From Deltaproteobacteria bacterium (GTDB taxonomy: Bacteria; Desulfobacterota; Desulfobacteria; Desulfobacterales; UBA5852), in the NCBI GenBank assembly GCA_020444045.1, contig JAHLLS010000004.1, positions 1 through 64,000 on the forward strand: a stretch of DNA of 64,000 nt. Reading direction: 5' to 3'. Shown piece after piece: positions 1 through 7,359 of this stretch (its first letter is position 1; each line of letters opens with the position of its first letter). The notes below the pieces were generated by a model. The model saw only the letters and a program-made list of their open reading frames with translations. It had not been told where the DNA came from and ran no database searches. The position numbers and the translations under genes were made by a program.

Positions 1-1764
1 ATTCTTTTTATCGACGAGCTGCACACCCTGGTGGGCGCCGGCGCCGCCGAGGGCGCCATGGACGCCTCCAACATGCTCAAACCGGCCCTGGCGCGCGGCA
101 CCCTGCGCTGCGTGGGGGCCACCACCCTGAAGGAATACCGCAAATACATCGAAAAGGATGCCGCCTTCGAGCGGCGCTTCCAGCCGGTGCTGGCGGTGGA
201 GCCCTCGGTGGAGGATACCATTTCGATCCTGCGGGGTCTCAAGGAGAAGTACGAGGTGCACCACGGGGTGCGCATCAAGGATTCCGCCATCGTGGCGGCG
301 GCCACCCTGTCGGACCGCTATATTGCCGATCGGTTCCTGCCGGACAAGGCCATCGACCTGATGGACGAATGCGCCTCCAAGCTGCGCATCGAGATCGACA
401 GCATGCCCACCGAGATCGACGATATCCAGCGGCGTATCACCCAGGCCGAAATCGAGCGCCAAGCCCTGAAAAAGGAATCCGACCGGGACTCCCGGGATCG
501 CCTGAAGAAGCTCGACGAAGAGGTGGAAAGCCTCAACGAAACCATGCGCGGCATGAAAGCCCACTGGCAGCATGAAAAGCAGCTGATCCAGCAGCTACGC
601 GAGATCAAGGAGCAGCAGGAGCAACTGGGCACCGAAGCCGAGCAGGCCCAGCGGGCCGGCGACCTGGCCCGGGTGGCGGAGATTCGCTACGGCAAGGCGA
701 CCGAGCTGGAGCGCCACATGGAGGAAGTGCGCGCCAAACTGGCGGAACTGCAGGGCGAGAAAAAGATGCTCAAGGAAGAAGTCGACGACGAGGACATCGC
801 CGAGGTGGTTTCCCGCTGGACCGGCATTCCGGTCAGCAAAATGCTGGAGGGGGAACGCGACAAACTGGTGCGCATGGAAGCGCGGCTGGGCCGCCGGGTC
901 ATCGGCCAGGAACAGGCCATTGCGGCCGTGTCCAACGCCGTGCGCCGGGCGCGCTCCGGCCTGCAGGACCCCAACCGGCCCATCGGATCCTTCATCTTCA
1001 TGGGGCCCACGGGGGTGGGTAAAACTGAACTGGCCAAGGCCCTGGCGGAGTTCATCTTCGACAGCGAGCAGGCCATTGTGCGGGTGGACATGTCCGAGTA
1101 CATGGAAAAGCATTCCGTGGCTCGCCTGATCGGCGCCCCGCCGGGCTACGTGGGCTACGACGAGGGCGGCTACCTCACCGAGGCCGTGCGGCGGCGGCCT
1201 TACGCCGTGATCCTCTTCGACGAAATCGAAAAGGCCCACCCGGAGGTCTTCAACGTCCTGCTGCAAATTCTGGACGACGGGCGCATGACGGATGGCAAAG
1301 GCCGCACCGTGGACTTCAAGAACACCATCATTATCATGACCTCCAACGTGGGCAGCCAGATGATCCAGACCCTGGCCGACAGCGACCGTGCCGAAATGGA
1401 GCGCCTGGTCATGGAAGCCCTGCGGGCCAGCTTCAAGCCCGAGTTCCTGAACCGCATCGACGAGACCATCATTTTCCTGGGCCTCCAGCCCGGGCAGATC
1501 GCCGCTATCGTGGATATCCAGATGCAGCACCTGGCCAAACGACTGGCCGATCGCCACATCACCCTGGACCTCAGCGACGCGGCCCGGGATTTCCTGGCCG
1601 AAAAAGGCTACGACCGGGTTTACGGTGCTCGCCCCCTCAAGCGGGCCATCCAGCAGTACATCGAAAACCCCCTGGCCATGGAACTGCTCAAGGGCAATTA
1701 CGGTGAGGGCACCCGCCTGCGGGCCGACCGGGAGGGCGACCATATCGTTTTTGAAACGGTGTAA
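1..1764 (+). CDS. clpB: ATP-dependent disaggregase ClpB, 5' end outside the window
   Basis: Hexameric AAA+ chaperone that threads aggregated proteins together with DnaK. The frame is open from base 1, starting inside the first nucleotide-binding domain at its Walker B strand ([10 protein letters not shown]), so the N-domain and first Walker A lie before the window. About 587 residues remain. Next come the arginine-rich FERRFQPV segment and a long charged coiled-coil middle domain at roughly residues 130-260, which separates ClpB from ClpA. The second ATPase domain follows with [13 protein letters not shown] near residue 335 and Walker [13 protein letters not shown] near 403, and the C-terminal domain ends with [17 protein letters not shown]. 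The stop is followed by a terminator hairpin, so it is the last gene of its transcript. Heat-shock control is expected, but the promoter is not in view. Confidence 0.97.
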   Translation: MLFIDELHTLVGAGAAEGAMDASNMLKPALARGTLRCVGATTLKEYRKYIEKDAAFERRFQPVLAVEPSVEDTISILRGLKEKYEVHHGVRIKDSAIVAAATLSDRYIADRFLPDKAIDLMDECASKLRIEIDSMPTEIDDIQRRITQAEIERQALKKESDRDSRDRLKKLDEEVESLNETMRGMKAHWQHEKQLIQQLREIKEQQEQLGTEAEQAQRAGDLARVAEIRYGKATELERHMEEVRAKLAELQGEKKMLKEEVDDEDIAEVVSRWTGIPVSKMLEGERDKLVRMEARLGRRVIGQEQAIAAVSNAVRRARSGLQDPNRPIGSFIFMGPTGVGKTELAKALAEFIFDSEQAIVRVDMSEYMEKHSVARLIGAPPGYVGYDEGGYLTEAVRRRPYAVILFDEIEKAHPEVFNVLLQILDDGRMTDGKGRTVDFKNTIIIMTSNVGSQMIQTLADSDRAEMERLVMEALRASFKPEFLNRIDETIIFLGLQPGQIAAIVDIQMQHLAKRLADRHITLDLSDAARDFLAEKGYDRVYGARPLKRAIQQYIENPLAMELLKGNYGEGTRLRADREGDHIVFETV

Positions 1765-1798
1765 CGATATTTAACGAGCCACCTCAAGACCGATGCGA

Positions 1799-1845
1799 AA
1801 GCCGGTGCAAGGAAATTTTCTTGCGCCGGCTTTTCTGGTTTTTAA
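1799..1845 (+). terminator. Rho-independent terminator after clpB
   Basis: An inverted repeat AGCCGGTGCAAG / CTTGCGCCGGCT (one G-T pair) with an 8-base loop is followed by TTTTCTGGTTTTT. It lies about 35 bases after the clpB stop. Confidence 0.85.
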
Positions 1846-2002
1846 CGGCTTTGTCGCCCGGCAGGTCATCCCGTTTTCCGACAGCGCTAACCACCAAGCC
1901 GATCTCTATCTCAGCATGGTTGTGATAAGGGGCTATTGTCGATGAATAATGGGAGACGGCACGAAGCCCTGCCTTTCGCCCCCCCTATTTGAAAGAAAAA
2001 CA

Positions 2003-3151
2003 ATGTTTGGAAGCCATCAAAAATATAAACTTGTAATGGTTATCATCGTTCTTCTCGCTTCGGGGTTCCTGGTGACCAGCCTGGCCAGCTATTTCGTTGC
2101 ACGGGAGTCCTTGCGCGCCCAGATAGCCCTCAGCGAGCTGCCCCTGACCAGCGACAACATCTATTCTGAAATCCGGCATGACCTGTCCCGGCCCGTTTTC
2201 CTGTCCGCCATGATGGCGACTGACACCTTCCTGCGCGACTGGATCCTTGACGGCGAGATCGATGAACGCCAAATCATCAAATACCTGAAAGAGATCCAGA
2301 CGAAATACCACACGTTTACGAGTTTCTTCGTGTCCGAAAAATCGAGGAACTACTACCACGCGAATGGCATTCTCAAAAAAGTTGCACAAGATGAGGCGCG
2401 GGATCGATGGTATTTCCGGGTCAGGGACATGAAGACGGATTACGAGATCAATGTGGATCCCGATCTGGCCAACAAAGATGCCATGACTATCTTCATCAAT
2501 TATCGCGTCTTTGATTATGACAACACCTATATCGGTGCGACTGGGGTGGGGTTGACCGTTGGGGCCGTCATGGAATTGATCCAAACCTACCAGGAGAAAT
2601 ACAACCGGGCGATCTATTTTGCGGACCGGAATGGTGACATAAAATTGGCCGGGTCGAATTTCGACCCGACCGTTAAAAACATGGCCCGGTTGGGCTATGC
2701 CCTCCCATTGCAGGATAGTGGCGGCGCCCCACCGGAAGGCTCGTTCCGCTACGAACGAAACGGCCAGGTGATCCACGCCAATATCCGTTTCATCGACGAG
2801 TTTGAATGGTATCTCGTCGTCGAGCAGCCGGAACAGGAAACCATACGGCAGATTTACACGACCCTCCTCATGAACCTGGGTATTTGTGTTGCGGTGACGC
2901 TGGTCGTTCTGGTGCTTATCAATACCGCCGTAAGCGCTTATCAAAAACGGATCGAAACGCTGCGGGGCATCGTGCCGATCTGCTCCTACTGCAAACAAAT
3001 CCGGGACGACAAAGGGTATTGGAACAAAGTCGAGGAATATGTTGCCCGCCATACCGAGGCAAAGTTCAGCCATTCCATATGCCCCGCCTGCATGGAAGTA
3101 CATTTCCCGAATGAATACAAGGCGATTCAAAGCAAGAAGGGTAGAAAATAG
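2003..3151 (+). CDS. Membrane-bound Cache-type sensor with C-terminal four-cysteine tail
   Basis: A 382-residue protein of sensor type. There is an N-terminal transmembrane helix (about residues 8-30), an extracytoplasmic region of about 250 residues and a second helix near 290-315. The segment RDRWYFRVRDMKTDYEINVD and the later YIGATGVGLTVGAVMELI resemble a double Cache (dCache) ligand-binding domain. The cytoplasmic tail carries VPICSYCKQIRDD then GYWNKVEEY and HSICPACMEVHFP, a CxxC...CxxC module usually found at the end of PAS histidine kinases and response regulators of environmental bacteria. No kinase, GGDEF, EAL or methyl-accepting domain is present, so the output is unknown. ATG 2003 is chosen because the upstream in-frame ATG (1949) would put a polar, proline-rich stretch before the signal anchor; the RBS is weak either way. 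Confidence 0.75.
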   Translation: MFGSHQKYKLVMVIIVLLASGFLVTSLASYFVARESLRAQIALSELPLTSDNIYSEIRHDLSRPVFLSAMMATDTFLRDWILDGEIDERQIIKYLKEIQTKYHTFTSFFVSEKSRNYYHANGILKKVAQDEARDRWYFRVRDMKTDYEINVDPDLANKDAMTIFINYRVFDYDNTYIGATGVGLTVGAVMELIQTYQEKYNRAIYFADRNGDIKLAGSNFDPTVKNMARLGYALPLQDSGGAPPEGSFRYERNGQVIHANIRFIDEFEWYLVVEQPEQETIRQIYTTLLMNLGICVAVTLVVLVLINTAVSAYQKRIETLRGIVPICSYCKQIRDDKGYWNKVEEYVARHTEAKFSHSICPACMEVHFPNEYKAIQSKKGRK

Positions 3152-3519
3152 GCGTTTATAGCCTTGCCGATATTTCATCTCTGACGTTAAGTACCACCAC
3201 CAGCCGCCATTGCTTTTTCAATTTCCGCTGTTCCGCCGCGCCTTGCCCCGGGCTTGACCTCCGATACAGGCGTCCCTATGATCCATGGAGAAAACGTTTT
3301 TCTTCTGGTGGTGGAGTTTACCATTTGCCGATTATCTCAAATAGTGGTGGAGGCATCCTGAGGATTCAAACGATCAAGGATTCGAGGATCCAAGTGAAAG
3401 CATGCGCCACTGGGAATTAAACCCTCGACCCCTGGAATCCCTGGCCCCTTCTTTCATTTGAAGCATCATCAATCCGGCGCCATGGCTAACGCAAGTGCCG
3501 CTAAACCGGGGAGCGAATC
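3152..3519. other. Intergenic region with a dispersed repeat copy
   Basis: No gene is seen. The right half (about 3358-3455) holds repeat-like sequence with TCAAGGATTCGAGGAT at 3374-3389, which recurs after the next gene, and a CTCGACCCCTGGAATCCCTGG segment that reads as the inverse of the second copy. A GGGGAGCG ribosome-binding site for the next gene lies at its right end. Confidence 0.6.
3374..3450. repeat. Dispersed intergenic repeat, copy A
   Basis: TCAAGGATTCGAGGAT (3374-3389) is identical to bases 4587-4602, and the following CCCTGGAATCCCTGGCCCC resembles the reverse complement of the GGATTCCAGGGGCC part of copy B. The two copies bracket the KAS III gene. Their origin is unknown; they look like non-coding repetitive elements. 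Confidence 0.5.
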
Positions 3520-4530
3520 ATGACCAAGCGTTCCATCATTAAAAGCACCGCCAGGTACCTACCGGACAACCGTGTCACCAACGATGATTTAACCGGCCTG
3601 ATGGACACCACGGACGAATGGATCCGGCAGCGCACCGGGATCAAGGCCCGCTACTGGGTGAAAGATGGCGACGACACGGGCACATCGGACCTGGCCCTGG
3701 AAGCCGCCCAGATCGCCCTGGCCCGTGCCGGCTGGGAGCCGGCCGAGCTGGACCTGATCGTGATGGCCACCATGACGTCGGACACCTACATTCCCGGCGC
3801 GGGCACCCATCTGCAGTATAAGTTGGGGGGCGGCTACATCCCGGCCCTGGACATTCGCCAGCAGTGCACCGGTTTCCTGCATGGCCTGGAAGTGTGCGAC
3901 GCCTACATCCGGAGCGGGATCGCCGGTAAAATCCTGCTGGTCGGGGCGGACTACCAGAGCCGTTTTATGGAGAAGACCACCGCGAACCGGGATACGGCCG
4001 TTATTTTTGCCGATGGCGCCGGGGCCGTCTGCATCGCGGCGGAAGAGACCGATGAAACGGTTGGCATTCTGGCGTCCGTCTTTCATGCGGATGGGAAGCA
4101 TGCCGATGCCTTGCGGGTGGGGATTCCGGCCCGCAAAAGCGGCTATGTCATGGACCCCGAGGTGCTGGCCAACAACGAGTATTTTCCCTTCATGGACGGC
4201 CGAACCGTTTTCAAGATGGCCGTCACCCGTTTGCCGGAAGTGGCCCGGGAGCTATTGAGTAAAGCCGGCGTGCAGCTGGGGGAAATCGACCTGGTCATTC
4301 CCCACCAGGCCAACCTGCGGATCAACGAAGCCTTCCGTGATCGCTTACGGCTCCCCGCTGAAAAAATCTACAACAACATCCAGGAATACGGCAACACCAC
4401 GAGCGCCACGATCCCCATCGCCCTCGATGAAGTGATGGAAAATGGCATGATTACGTCCGGAGACAATGTCATGTTCATCGGCCTGGGGGCTGGGCTGACA
4501 TGGGGGGGCGTGATTTATCGGCTGCCCTGA
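3520..4530 (+). CDS. 3-oxoacyl-[ACP] synthase III family protein (KAS III)
   Basis: A thiolase-fold condensing enzyme of 336 residues, the usual FabH length. The catalytic triad is visible: Cys in IRQQCTGFLHG near residue 116, His in IPHQANLRI near 261 and Asn in EYGNTTSATIP near 291. The glycine-rich end GLGAGLTWGGVIY is typical. FabH starts fatty acid synthesis by joining acetyl-CoA to malonyl-ACP. Here the gene stands alone, with no fabD, fabG, acpP or plsX beside it, and the sequence around the cysteine (QQCTGF rather than AACSGF) fits a FabH-like paralogue. It could therefore serve a specialised acyl chain instead of bulk fatty acid synthesis. ATG 3520 follows GGGGAGCGAATC, a fair RBS. 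Confidence 0.9.
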   Translation: MTKRSIIKSTARYLPDNRVTNDDLTGLMDTTDEWIRQRTGIKARYWVKDGDDTGTSDLALEAAQIALARAGWEPAELDLIVMATMTSDTYIPGAGTHLQYKLGGGYIPALDIRQQCTGFLHGLEVCDAYIRSGIAGKILLVGADYQSRFMEKTTANRDTAVIFADGAGAVCIAAEETDETVGILASVFHADGKHADALRVGIPARKSGYVMDPEVLANNEYFPFMDGRTVFKMAVTRLPEVARELLSKAGVQLGEIDLVIPHQANLRINEAFRDRLRLPAEKIYNNIQEYGNTTSATIPIALDEVMENGMITSGDNVMFIGLGAGLTWGGVIYRLP

Positions 4531-4574
4531 AGGTGGCTGGTTTTGAGATGGGCTTTGGTTTTTCTCCTTTTCAG

Positions 4575-4625
4575 GGGGAAGAGGGTTCAAGGATTCGAGG
4601 ATTCCAGGGGCCAAAGGTCGGATTC
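4575..4625. repeat. Dispersed intergenic repeat, copy B
   Basis: TCAAGGATTCGAGGAT (4587-4602) matches copy A exactly and runs on into TCCAGGGGCCAAAGG. Confidence 0.5.
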
Positions 4626-4689
4626 TAAAACCATTGTATAGCCGTTCCCGTGCCAAAACACCCGCTTTTTTGAATTGGAAACGATCTTA

Positions 4690-4770
4690 ATCGGTCATTC
4701 CGGACGCGATCCGGAATCCAGTACTCTTTTCCACCATTCCGGACGTGATCAGGAAACCGAATTCCCCGCT
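4690..4770. repeat. Tandem palindromic CATTCCGGACG repeat
   Basis: The first unit, CATTCCGGACGCGATCCGGAAT (from 4696), is an inverted repeat. A degenerate second unit, CATTCCGGACGTGATCAGGAA, starts 39 bases later. The minus strand translates the motif as IPDRVRND, a peptide often seen in spurious ORFs over repeats in deltaproteobacterial genomes. Confidence 0.6.
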
Positions 4771-5251
4771 TTAGCGCTTTCCGACAGACCCCGCTTTTCC
4801 CCAAAATTTCAGTGTCCCGCAGAAGAACCGCTCTCCCGGGCAAGTCCTTGTCATCATGACAGAAATTTGATAAACGTTTTGAGCATAAACCCCTTCGCCG
4901 GTCTCCCCGCCGTACCCGAGCTATACGGGAAAATGTGGTGCAGGTTTCACAATTCAAATATGGACCGCGGGACGCAATGGTTTCGCTGTCGTCACAGTTG
5001 CATGCCCTTCACTGGTCCTTGAAAAACGCCTAAACACATCGCTTATGGCAAGCGCCTGCAGCGTCTGACGCGAAATTTGAAGGACATCCCTATTGCGATC
5101 CGGTATTCCGGAACCCAACAACATGGCAGCTTTGAAAAAAAATCAGGGTACAGTGCACCGTTAAGAGTGCAAATGGTCGATTCAAAATGTAATAATCATC
5201 TGAAATTACAGTCTCGATTTGCTGGTATGGTTTTTGCCGATTGCCAGGGGC

Positions 5252-5527
5252 ATGCAGAATTTCAAATCCTATCTCCTGGCAATGCACATCGCCGGTCCCA
5301 AAGCGGTGGATTTCTATCTTCATTGGGTGACCCAGTTTTATCGTTTTCTAAACAAACAACCAAGGGACACCGTCACCCAGCAGGAGATGGACTCCCATCT
5401 GAAGCACCTGTCCAAAAGCCGGGAATCCTGGCAGGTCGATCAGGCGGCCAAAGCGATAAGCCTTTATCAGTTTTTTAATAACCAAGTATTCAAATGCCAA
5501 TTTACATTTTTTGGTTCCTCGCAATAA
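5252..5527 (+). pseudogene. Truncated integron-type tyrosine recombinase, N-terminal SAM-like domain only
   Basis: Codons from ATG 5252 give a fragment of about 75 residues that matches the N-terminal core-binding fold of integron and phage integrases: MQNFKSYLLAMHIAGPKAVD, then YLHWVTQFYRF, and the typical WQVDQAAKAISLYQFF. The homology stops near base 5478. The remaining residues to the stop at 5527 look unrelated, and another small ORF begins at 5494. The catalytic domain with the R, HxxR and Y residues is absent and was not found elsewhere in the window. The break lies where cassette-like sequence begins, which suggests a rearrangement or cassette insertion inside the gene. Assignment to integron rather than phage integrases rests on family recall and the nearby attC sites. 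Confidence 0.6.
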
Positions 5528-5669
5528 TTATTTGTGGTGCTATGATTTTTTCAGGGCGAGGTATGTACTCTTTTAGGTGTCCGAATTGTGGAAAAAAATA
5601 ACTATGAATTTGGGTATACCTAAGAAATGCCATCACGGCCTTGCTTTATTTAAAGGCAGCGATTCGTAG
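5494..5669 (+). CDS. Small cassette-borne membrane protein with zinc ribbon, needing a -1 frameshift
   Basis: The zero frame from ATG 5494 gives 35 residues: a hydrophobic helix (IYIFWFLAIIICGAMIF) then SFRCPNCGKK and a TAA at 5599-5601. The last two lysine codons lie in a run of seven A (5592-5598), a perfect A-AAA-AAA slippery heptamer. Reading on in the -1 frame adds ITMNLGIPKKCHHGLALF and ends at TAG 5667-5669. That supplies a second metal-binding pair (KKCHHG) to complete a ribbon of about 58 residues. The gene sits between the integrase break and the first attC, where a cassette gene is expected. It may instead be a frameshifted pseudogene, or the sequence may hold an indel. There is no clear RBS. 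Confidence 0.35.
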
Positions 5670-5697
5670 AAATGTTGCCTACCATTATACTGAAAAC

Positions 5698-5769
5698 ACA
5701 TAACCTGTCACTTGAGAATCGACGCGAAAACGCTGGCGCGTTTTGCGCATCTCAGCTTGGTCGTTATGC
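5698..5769 (+). other. attC recombination site (first)
   Basis: A 72-base imperfect palindrome bounded by ACATAAC (R'' type, RYYYAAC) and GTTATGC (R' type, GTTRRRY with one deviation). The CATAAC arms are complementary, an inner TTGAGA/TCTCA pair follows, and the centre GACGCGAAAACGC...GCGTTTTGCGCA folds back on itself. The next gene starts 19 bases after the site. Confidence 0.7.
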
Positions 5770-5787
5770 ATACAAGGAAATTAAAAG

Positions 5788-6093
5788 ATGATAAACGTAA
5801 TTGCATCAATACACATTAAAGAAGGCCGACGATCAGAGTTCATTGACATTTTTAAATCTAATATTCAGTATGTTCTTGAGGAGAAGGGTTGTAAACAGTA
5901 TGTGCCCGCTATAGATGTTCCTATGGGTTTATCGTCTCAAGAATTGAATAAAAATATAGTTACCATAATCGAGCAATGGGAGAGCATAGAAGATTTACAG
6001 GCGCATTTATCAGCACCGCATATGCTTACATATCGGCAAAAAGTTAAAGATCTTGTTGAAAAAGTGTCTCTTAAAATACTGGAGGAAGCATAA
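5788..6093 (+). CDS. Antibiotic biosynthesis monooxygenase (ABM) domain protein, putative quinol monooxygenase
   Basis: A 101-residue single-domain protein of the dimeric alpha/beta barrel superfamily. It starts with the typical strand MINVIASIHIKEGRRSEF, has IVTIIEQWESIEDLQAHL in the middle and HMLTYRQKVKDLVEKVSL at the end. YgiN-like members oxidise quinols, but many homologues have no known substrate. The stop codon TAA is part of the following attC site (TAAC at 6091), as is common in cassettes. The AT-rich codon use differs from the core genes of the window. ATG 5788 follows AAGGAAATTAAAAG. Confidence 0.8.
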   Translation: MINVIASIHIKEGRRSEFIDIFKSNIQYVLEEKGCKQYVPAIDVPMGLSSQELNKNIVTIIEQWESIEDLQAHLSAPHMLTYRQKVKDLVEKVSLKILEEA

Positions 6094-6151
6094 CCAGCGG
6101 CTTAAAGTAAAGTTGCAAATAGCTCGGCGTTCCTAAGCCACGCCGTTAAAC
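6088..6151 (+). other. attC recombination site (second)
   Basis: A 64-base site from GCATAAC (R'') to GTTAAAC (R', a perfect GTTRRRY). The inner arms GGCTTA and TAAGCC are exactly complementary, and the R arms pair over TAAC/GTTA. The loop is AT-rich. It overlaps the stop of the ABM gene and ends 25 bases before the next start. Confidence 0.75.
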
Positions 6152-6175
6152 AACGAATTAAAAGAGAGGTAAACG

Positions 6176-6520
6176 ATGAGTAAAAAAACGCATCTTTATG
6201 TATTATGGACTAATGATAATCGTATTACTGCGGAAAAAATGATATTTATGTATACCATAAACTCTCTTATTAAAGGTTGGTGGGAGAACGTCACCGTTAT
6301 TATTTGGGGAGCACCTGCAAAATTGGTGAGCGAAGATGTAAATATCCAGAAAATGGTTCGAAAAGCATTAGAAGCAGGTGTTCATATAACTGCGTGCAAA
6401 GCTTGTGCAGATCAATTAGGCGTAACGGAAATTTTAGAAAAACTTAATATTGAAGTCAAGTATTGGGGGGGGCCGCTTACGGAGATTTTAAAAAACGATG
6501 AAAAGCTGTTAACAATATAA
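6176..6520 (+). CDS. DsrE-family protein
   Basis: A 114-residue DsrE/TusD-like alpha/beta protein. The opening HLYVLWTNDNRITAEKMIFM, the central VTVIIWGAPAKLVSED and the segment VHITACKACADQLGVTEIL are typical of the family. The cysteines in ACKACA lie where DsrE-type proteins hold a conserved sulfur-carrying or redox cysteine. DsrE proteins pass persulfide sulfur in sulfur oxidation and tRNA thiolation, but lone members of this short type have no assigned partner. It lies between the second and third attC sites and is AT-rich, so it is probably cassette cargo. ATG 6176 follows AAAAGAGAGGTAAACG, a good RBS. Confidence 0.75.
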   Translation: MSKKTHLYVLWTNDNRITAEKMIFMYTINSLIKGWWENVTVIIWGAPAKLVSEDVNIQKMVRKALEAGVHITACKACADQLGVTEILEKLNIEVKYWGGPLTEILKNDEKLLTI

Positions 6521-6524
6521 AATT

Positions 6525-6570
6525 GTTTAACTTGGCAGTTCAGTGGACAACCAGGACTCCGCGGTTATGA
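6525..6570 (+). other. Short attC-like site (third)
   Basis: GTTTAAC (perfect RYYYAAC) and GTTATGA lie 32 bases apart with partly complementary inner segments (GGCAGT / GGACTCC). It sits 5 bases after the DsrE stop, as expected, but at 46 bases it is shorter than usual attC sites and its folding is weak. Confidence 0.45.
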
Positions 6571-6685
6571 GTATTTTAATAAGTTTATGTCTCTTTTGGC
6601 TTTATCGAGAGACACTGTTCCCCTGTCTGCCACTGACTTTTTCGTTGGTGCTATTGCAATCATCTGGCTGCAAGCAACCATTAGA

Positions 6686-7000
6686 TCACGCGGCATTCAA
6701 AGGTTGGATTTGAGACAATTCTTTACTGTAGCGCAGTTCCGAATCCCAAAGGTCCCACGAATGCTGGACATTCAGCCAGAATTCCGGTGAATTGCCAAAA
6801 AGTCGAGACAATCTTAGCGCCATAGCTGGACTGATAGCACGTCGTTCTTTTAAAATTTCATTAATTGTTTGGCGTGATACGCCTAATGCGTTTGCCATGG
6901 ACGTCGTGCTCAGGTCATAGTCCGGCATGAAGTCCTCTCTAAGCATTTCACCGGGATGAGTCGGCCTGATTTCACGCTTTGCCGTATTGGGTATAGCCAT
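6686..7000 (-). CDS. higA: HigA-type antitoxin (XRE family)
   Basis: A 104-residue helix-turn-helix protein. IRPTHPGEMLREDFMPDYDL opens it in the manner of HigA/VapI antitoxins, the HTH follows (STTSMANALGVSRQTINEIL), then ISPAMALRLSRLFGNSPEFW, a family signature. It binds and neutralises HigB and represses the operon. It is the second gene of the pair, 11 bases after higB, the toxin-first order normal for higBA. It lies in the AT-rich island next to the cassettes, on the opposite strand to them. A short inverted repeat TGTCTCT/AGAGACA lies downstream near 6587-6612. Confidence 0.88.
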   Translation of the reverse strand: MAIPNTAKREIRPTHPGEMLREDFMPDYDLSTTSMANALGVSRQTINEILKERRAISPAMALRLSRLFGNSPEFWLNVQHSWDLWDSELRYSKELSQIQPLNAA

Positions 7001-7011
7001 TTTTATTATCC

Positions 7012-7293
7012 TTAATGGTAATCGGTAATCTCAACATCGTAGGCATCGCCTTCGATGAAGCGGAAACATATTCGCCACTGGTCATTTATCGATATTGAAT
7101 GCTGTCCCTTCCTGTCGCCTTTTAGAGCATGGAGCCTGTTACTGGGTGGTACCAAAAGGTCATTTATGTCATTTGCAAAATGGATAAATTCTAAACGCCT
7201 TATTGCCCTTCGTAATACATCGGCGGGCATGCGTTTTGATTTGCCAGAAACAAATAATTTATGGGTTTCCTTATCGGCAAACGTTTTTATCAT
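7012..7293 (-). CDS. higB: HigB-type toxin, RelE/ParE superfamily
   Basis: A toxin of about 93 residues of the HigB mRNA interferase group. It starts MIKTFADKETHKLFV, carries LRRAIRRLEFIHFANDINDL and LHALKGDRKGQHSISINDQW, and ends in RICFRFIEGDAYDVEITDYH, the usual C-terminal strand with basic and aromatic residues. ATG at 7293 is preferred over the GTG at 7314 because family members begin with MIKSF-like residues and GGGATAGG lies just before it. A palindrome TGACAGTTGTCA 23 bases upstream is a plausible operator. Confidence 0.88.
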   Translation of the reverse strand: MIKTFADKETHKLFVSGKSKRMPADVLRRAIRRLEFIHFANDINDLLVPPSNRLHALKGDRKGQHSISINDQWRICFRFIEGDAYDVEITDYH

Positions 7294-7315
7294 GCCTATC
7301 CCGTAAACAATCACG

Positions 7316-7327
7316 TGACAGTTGTCA
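7316..7327 (-). promoter_or_regulatory. Candidate HigA operator
   Basis: TGACA-GT-TGTCA, a perfect 5-base inverted repeat just upstream of higB, where type II antitoxins bind to repress their own operon. Confidence 0.35.
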
Positions 7328-7359
7328 AGCGGGTAAAATTCAACGGAAGGAGGCTGTCA

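Larger units (their letters stand above)
4531..5251. other. Repeat-rich intergenic region before the integrase remnant
   Basis: No convincing gene. It holds copy B of the dispersed repeat (about 4575-4625) and two tandem CATTCCGGACG units (4696 and 4735). The rest shows no recognisable coding sequence. Base composition becomes more AT-rich from about 5090 towards the integrase remnant. Confidence 0.6.
5252..6570 (+). mobile_element. Integron remnant: truncated integrase plus cassette array (three cassette segments)
   Basis: The region runs from the start of a broken integron-type tyrosine recombinase to the last attC-like site. It is visibly AT-rich next to the GC-rich flanks. It holds attC-like sites at 5698-5769, 6088-6151 and 6525-6570, all in the same orientation, which separate small unrelated genes of about 100 codons with short gaps, as in gene cassettes. 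The integrase fragment points towards the cassettes, whereas classical intI genes point away from them. The array appears unable to mobilise itself. The higBA pair just after it is typical cassette cargo, but no fourth attC was found beyond it, so the right border is uncertain. Confidence 0.65.

Noticed and set aside
595-1743. Long minus-strand ORF opposite clpB
   Set aside because: It is the antisense of a strongly conserved coding sequence and shows no family features; long shadow frames are common in GC-rich DNA.
4625-4957. Minus-strand ORF containing IPDRVRND
   Set aside because: The peptide is the translation of a tandem repeat, not of a gene.
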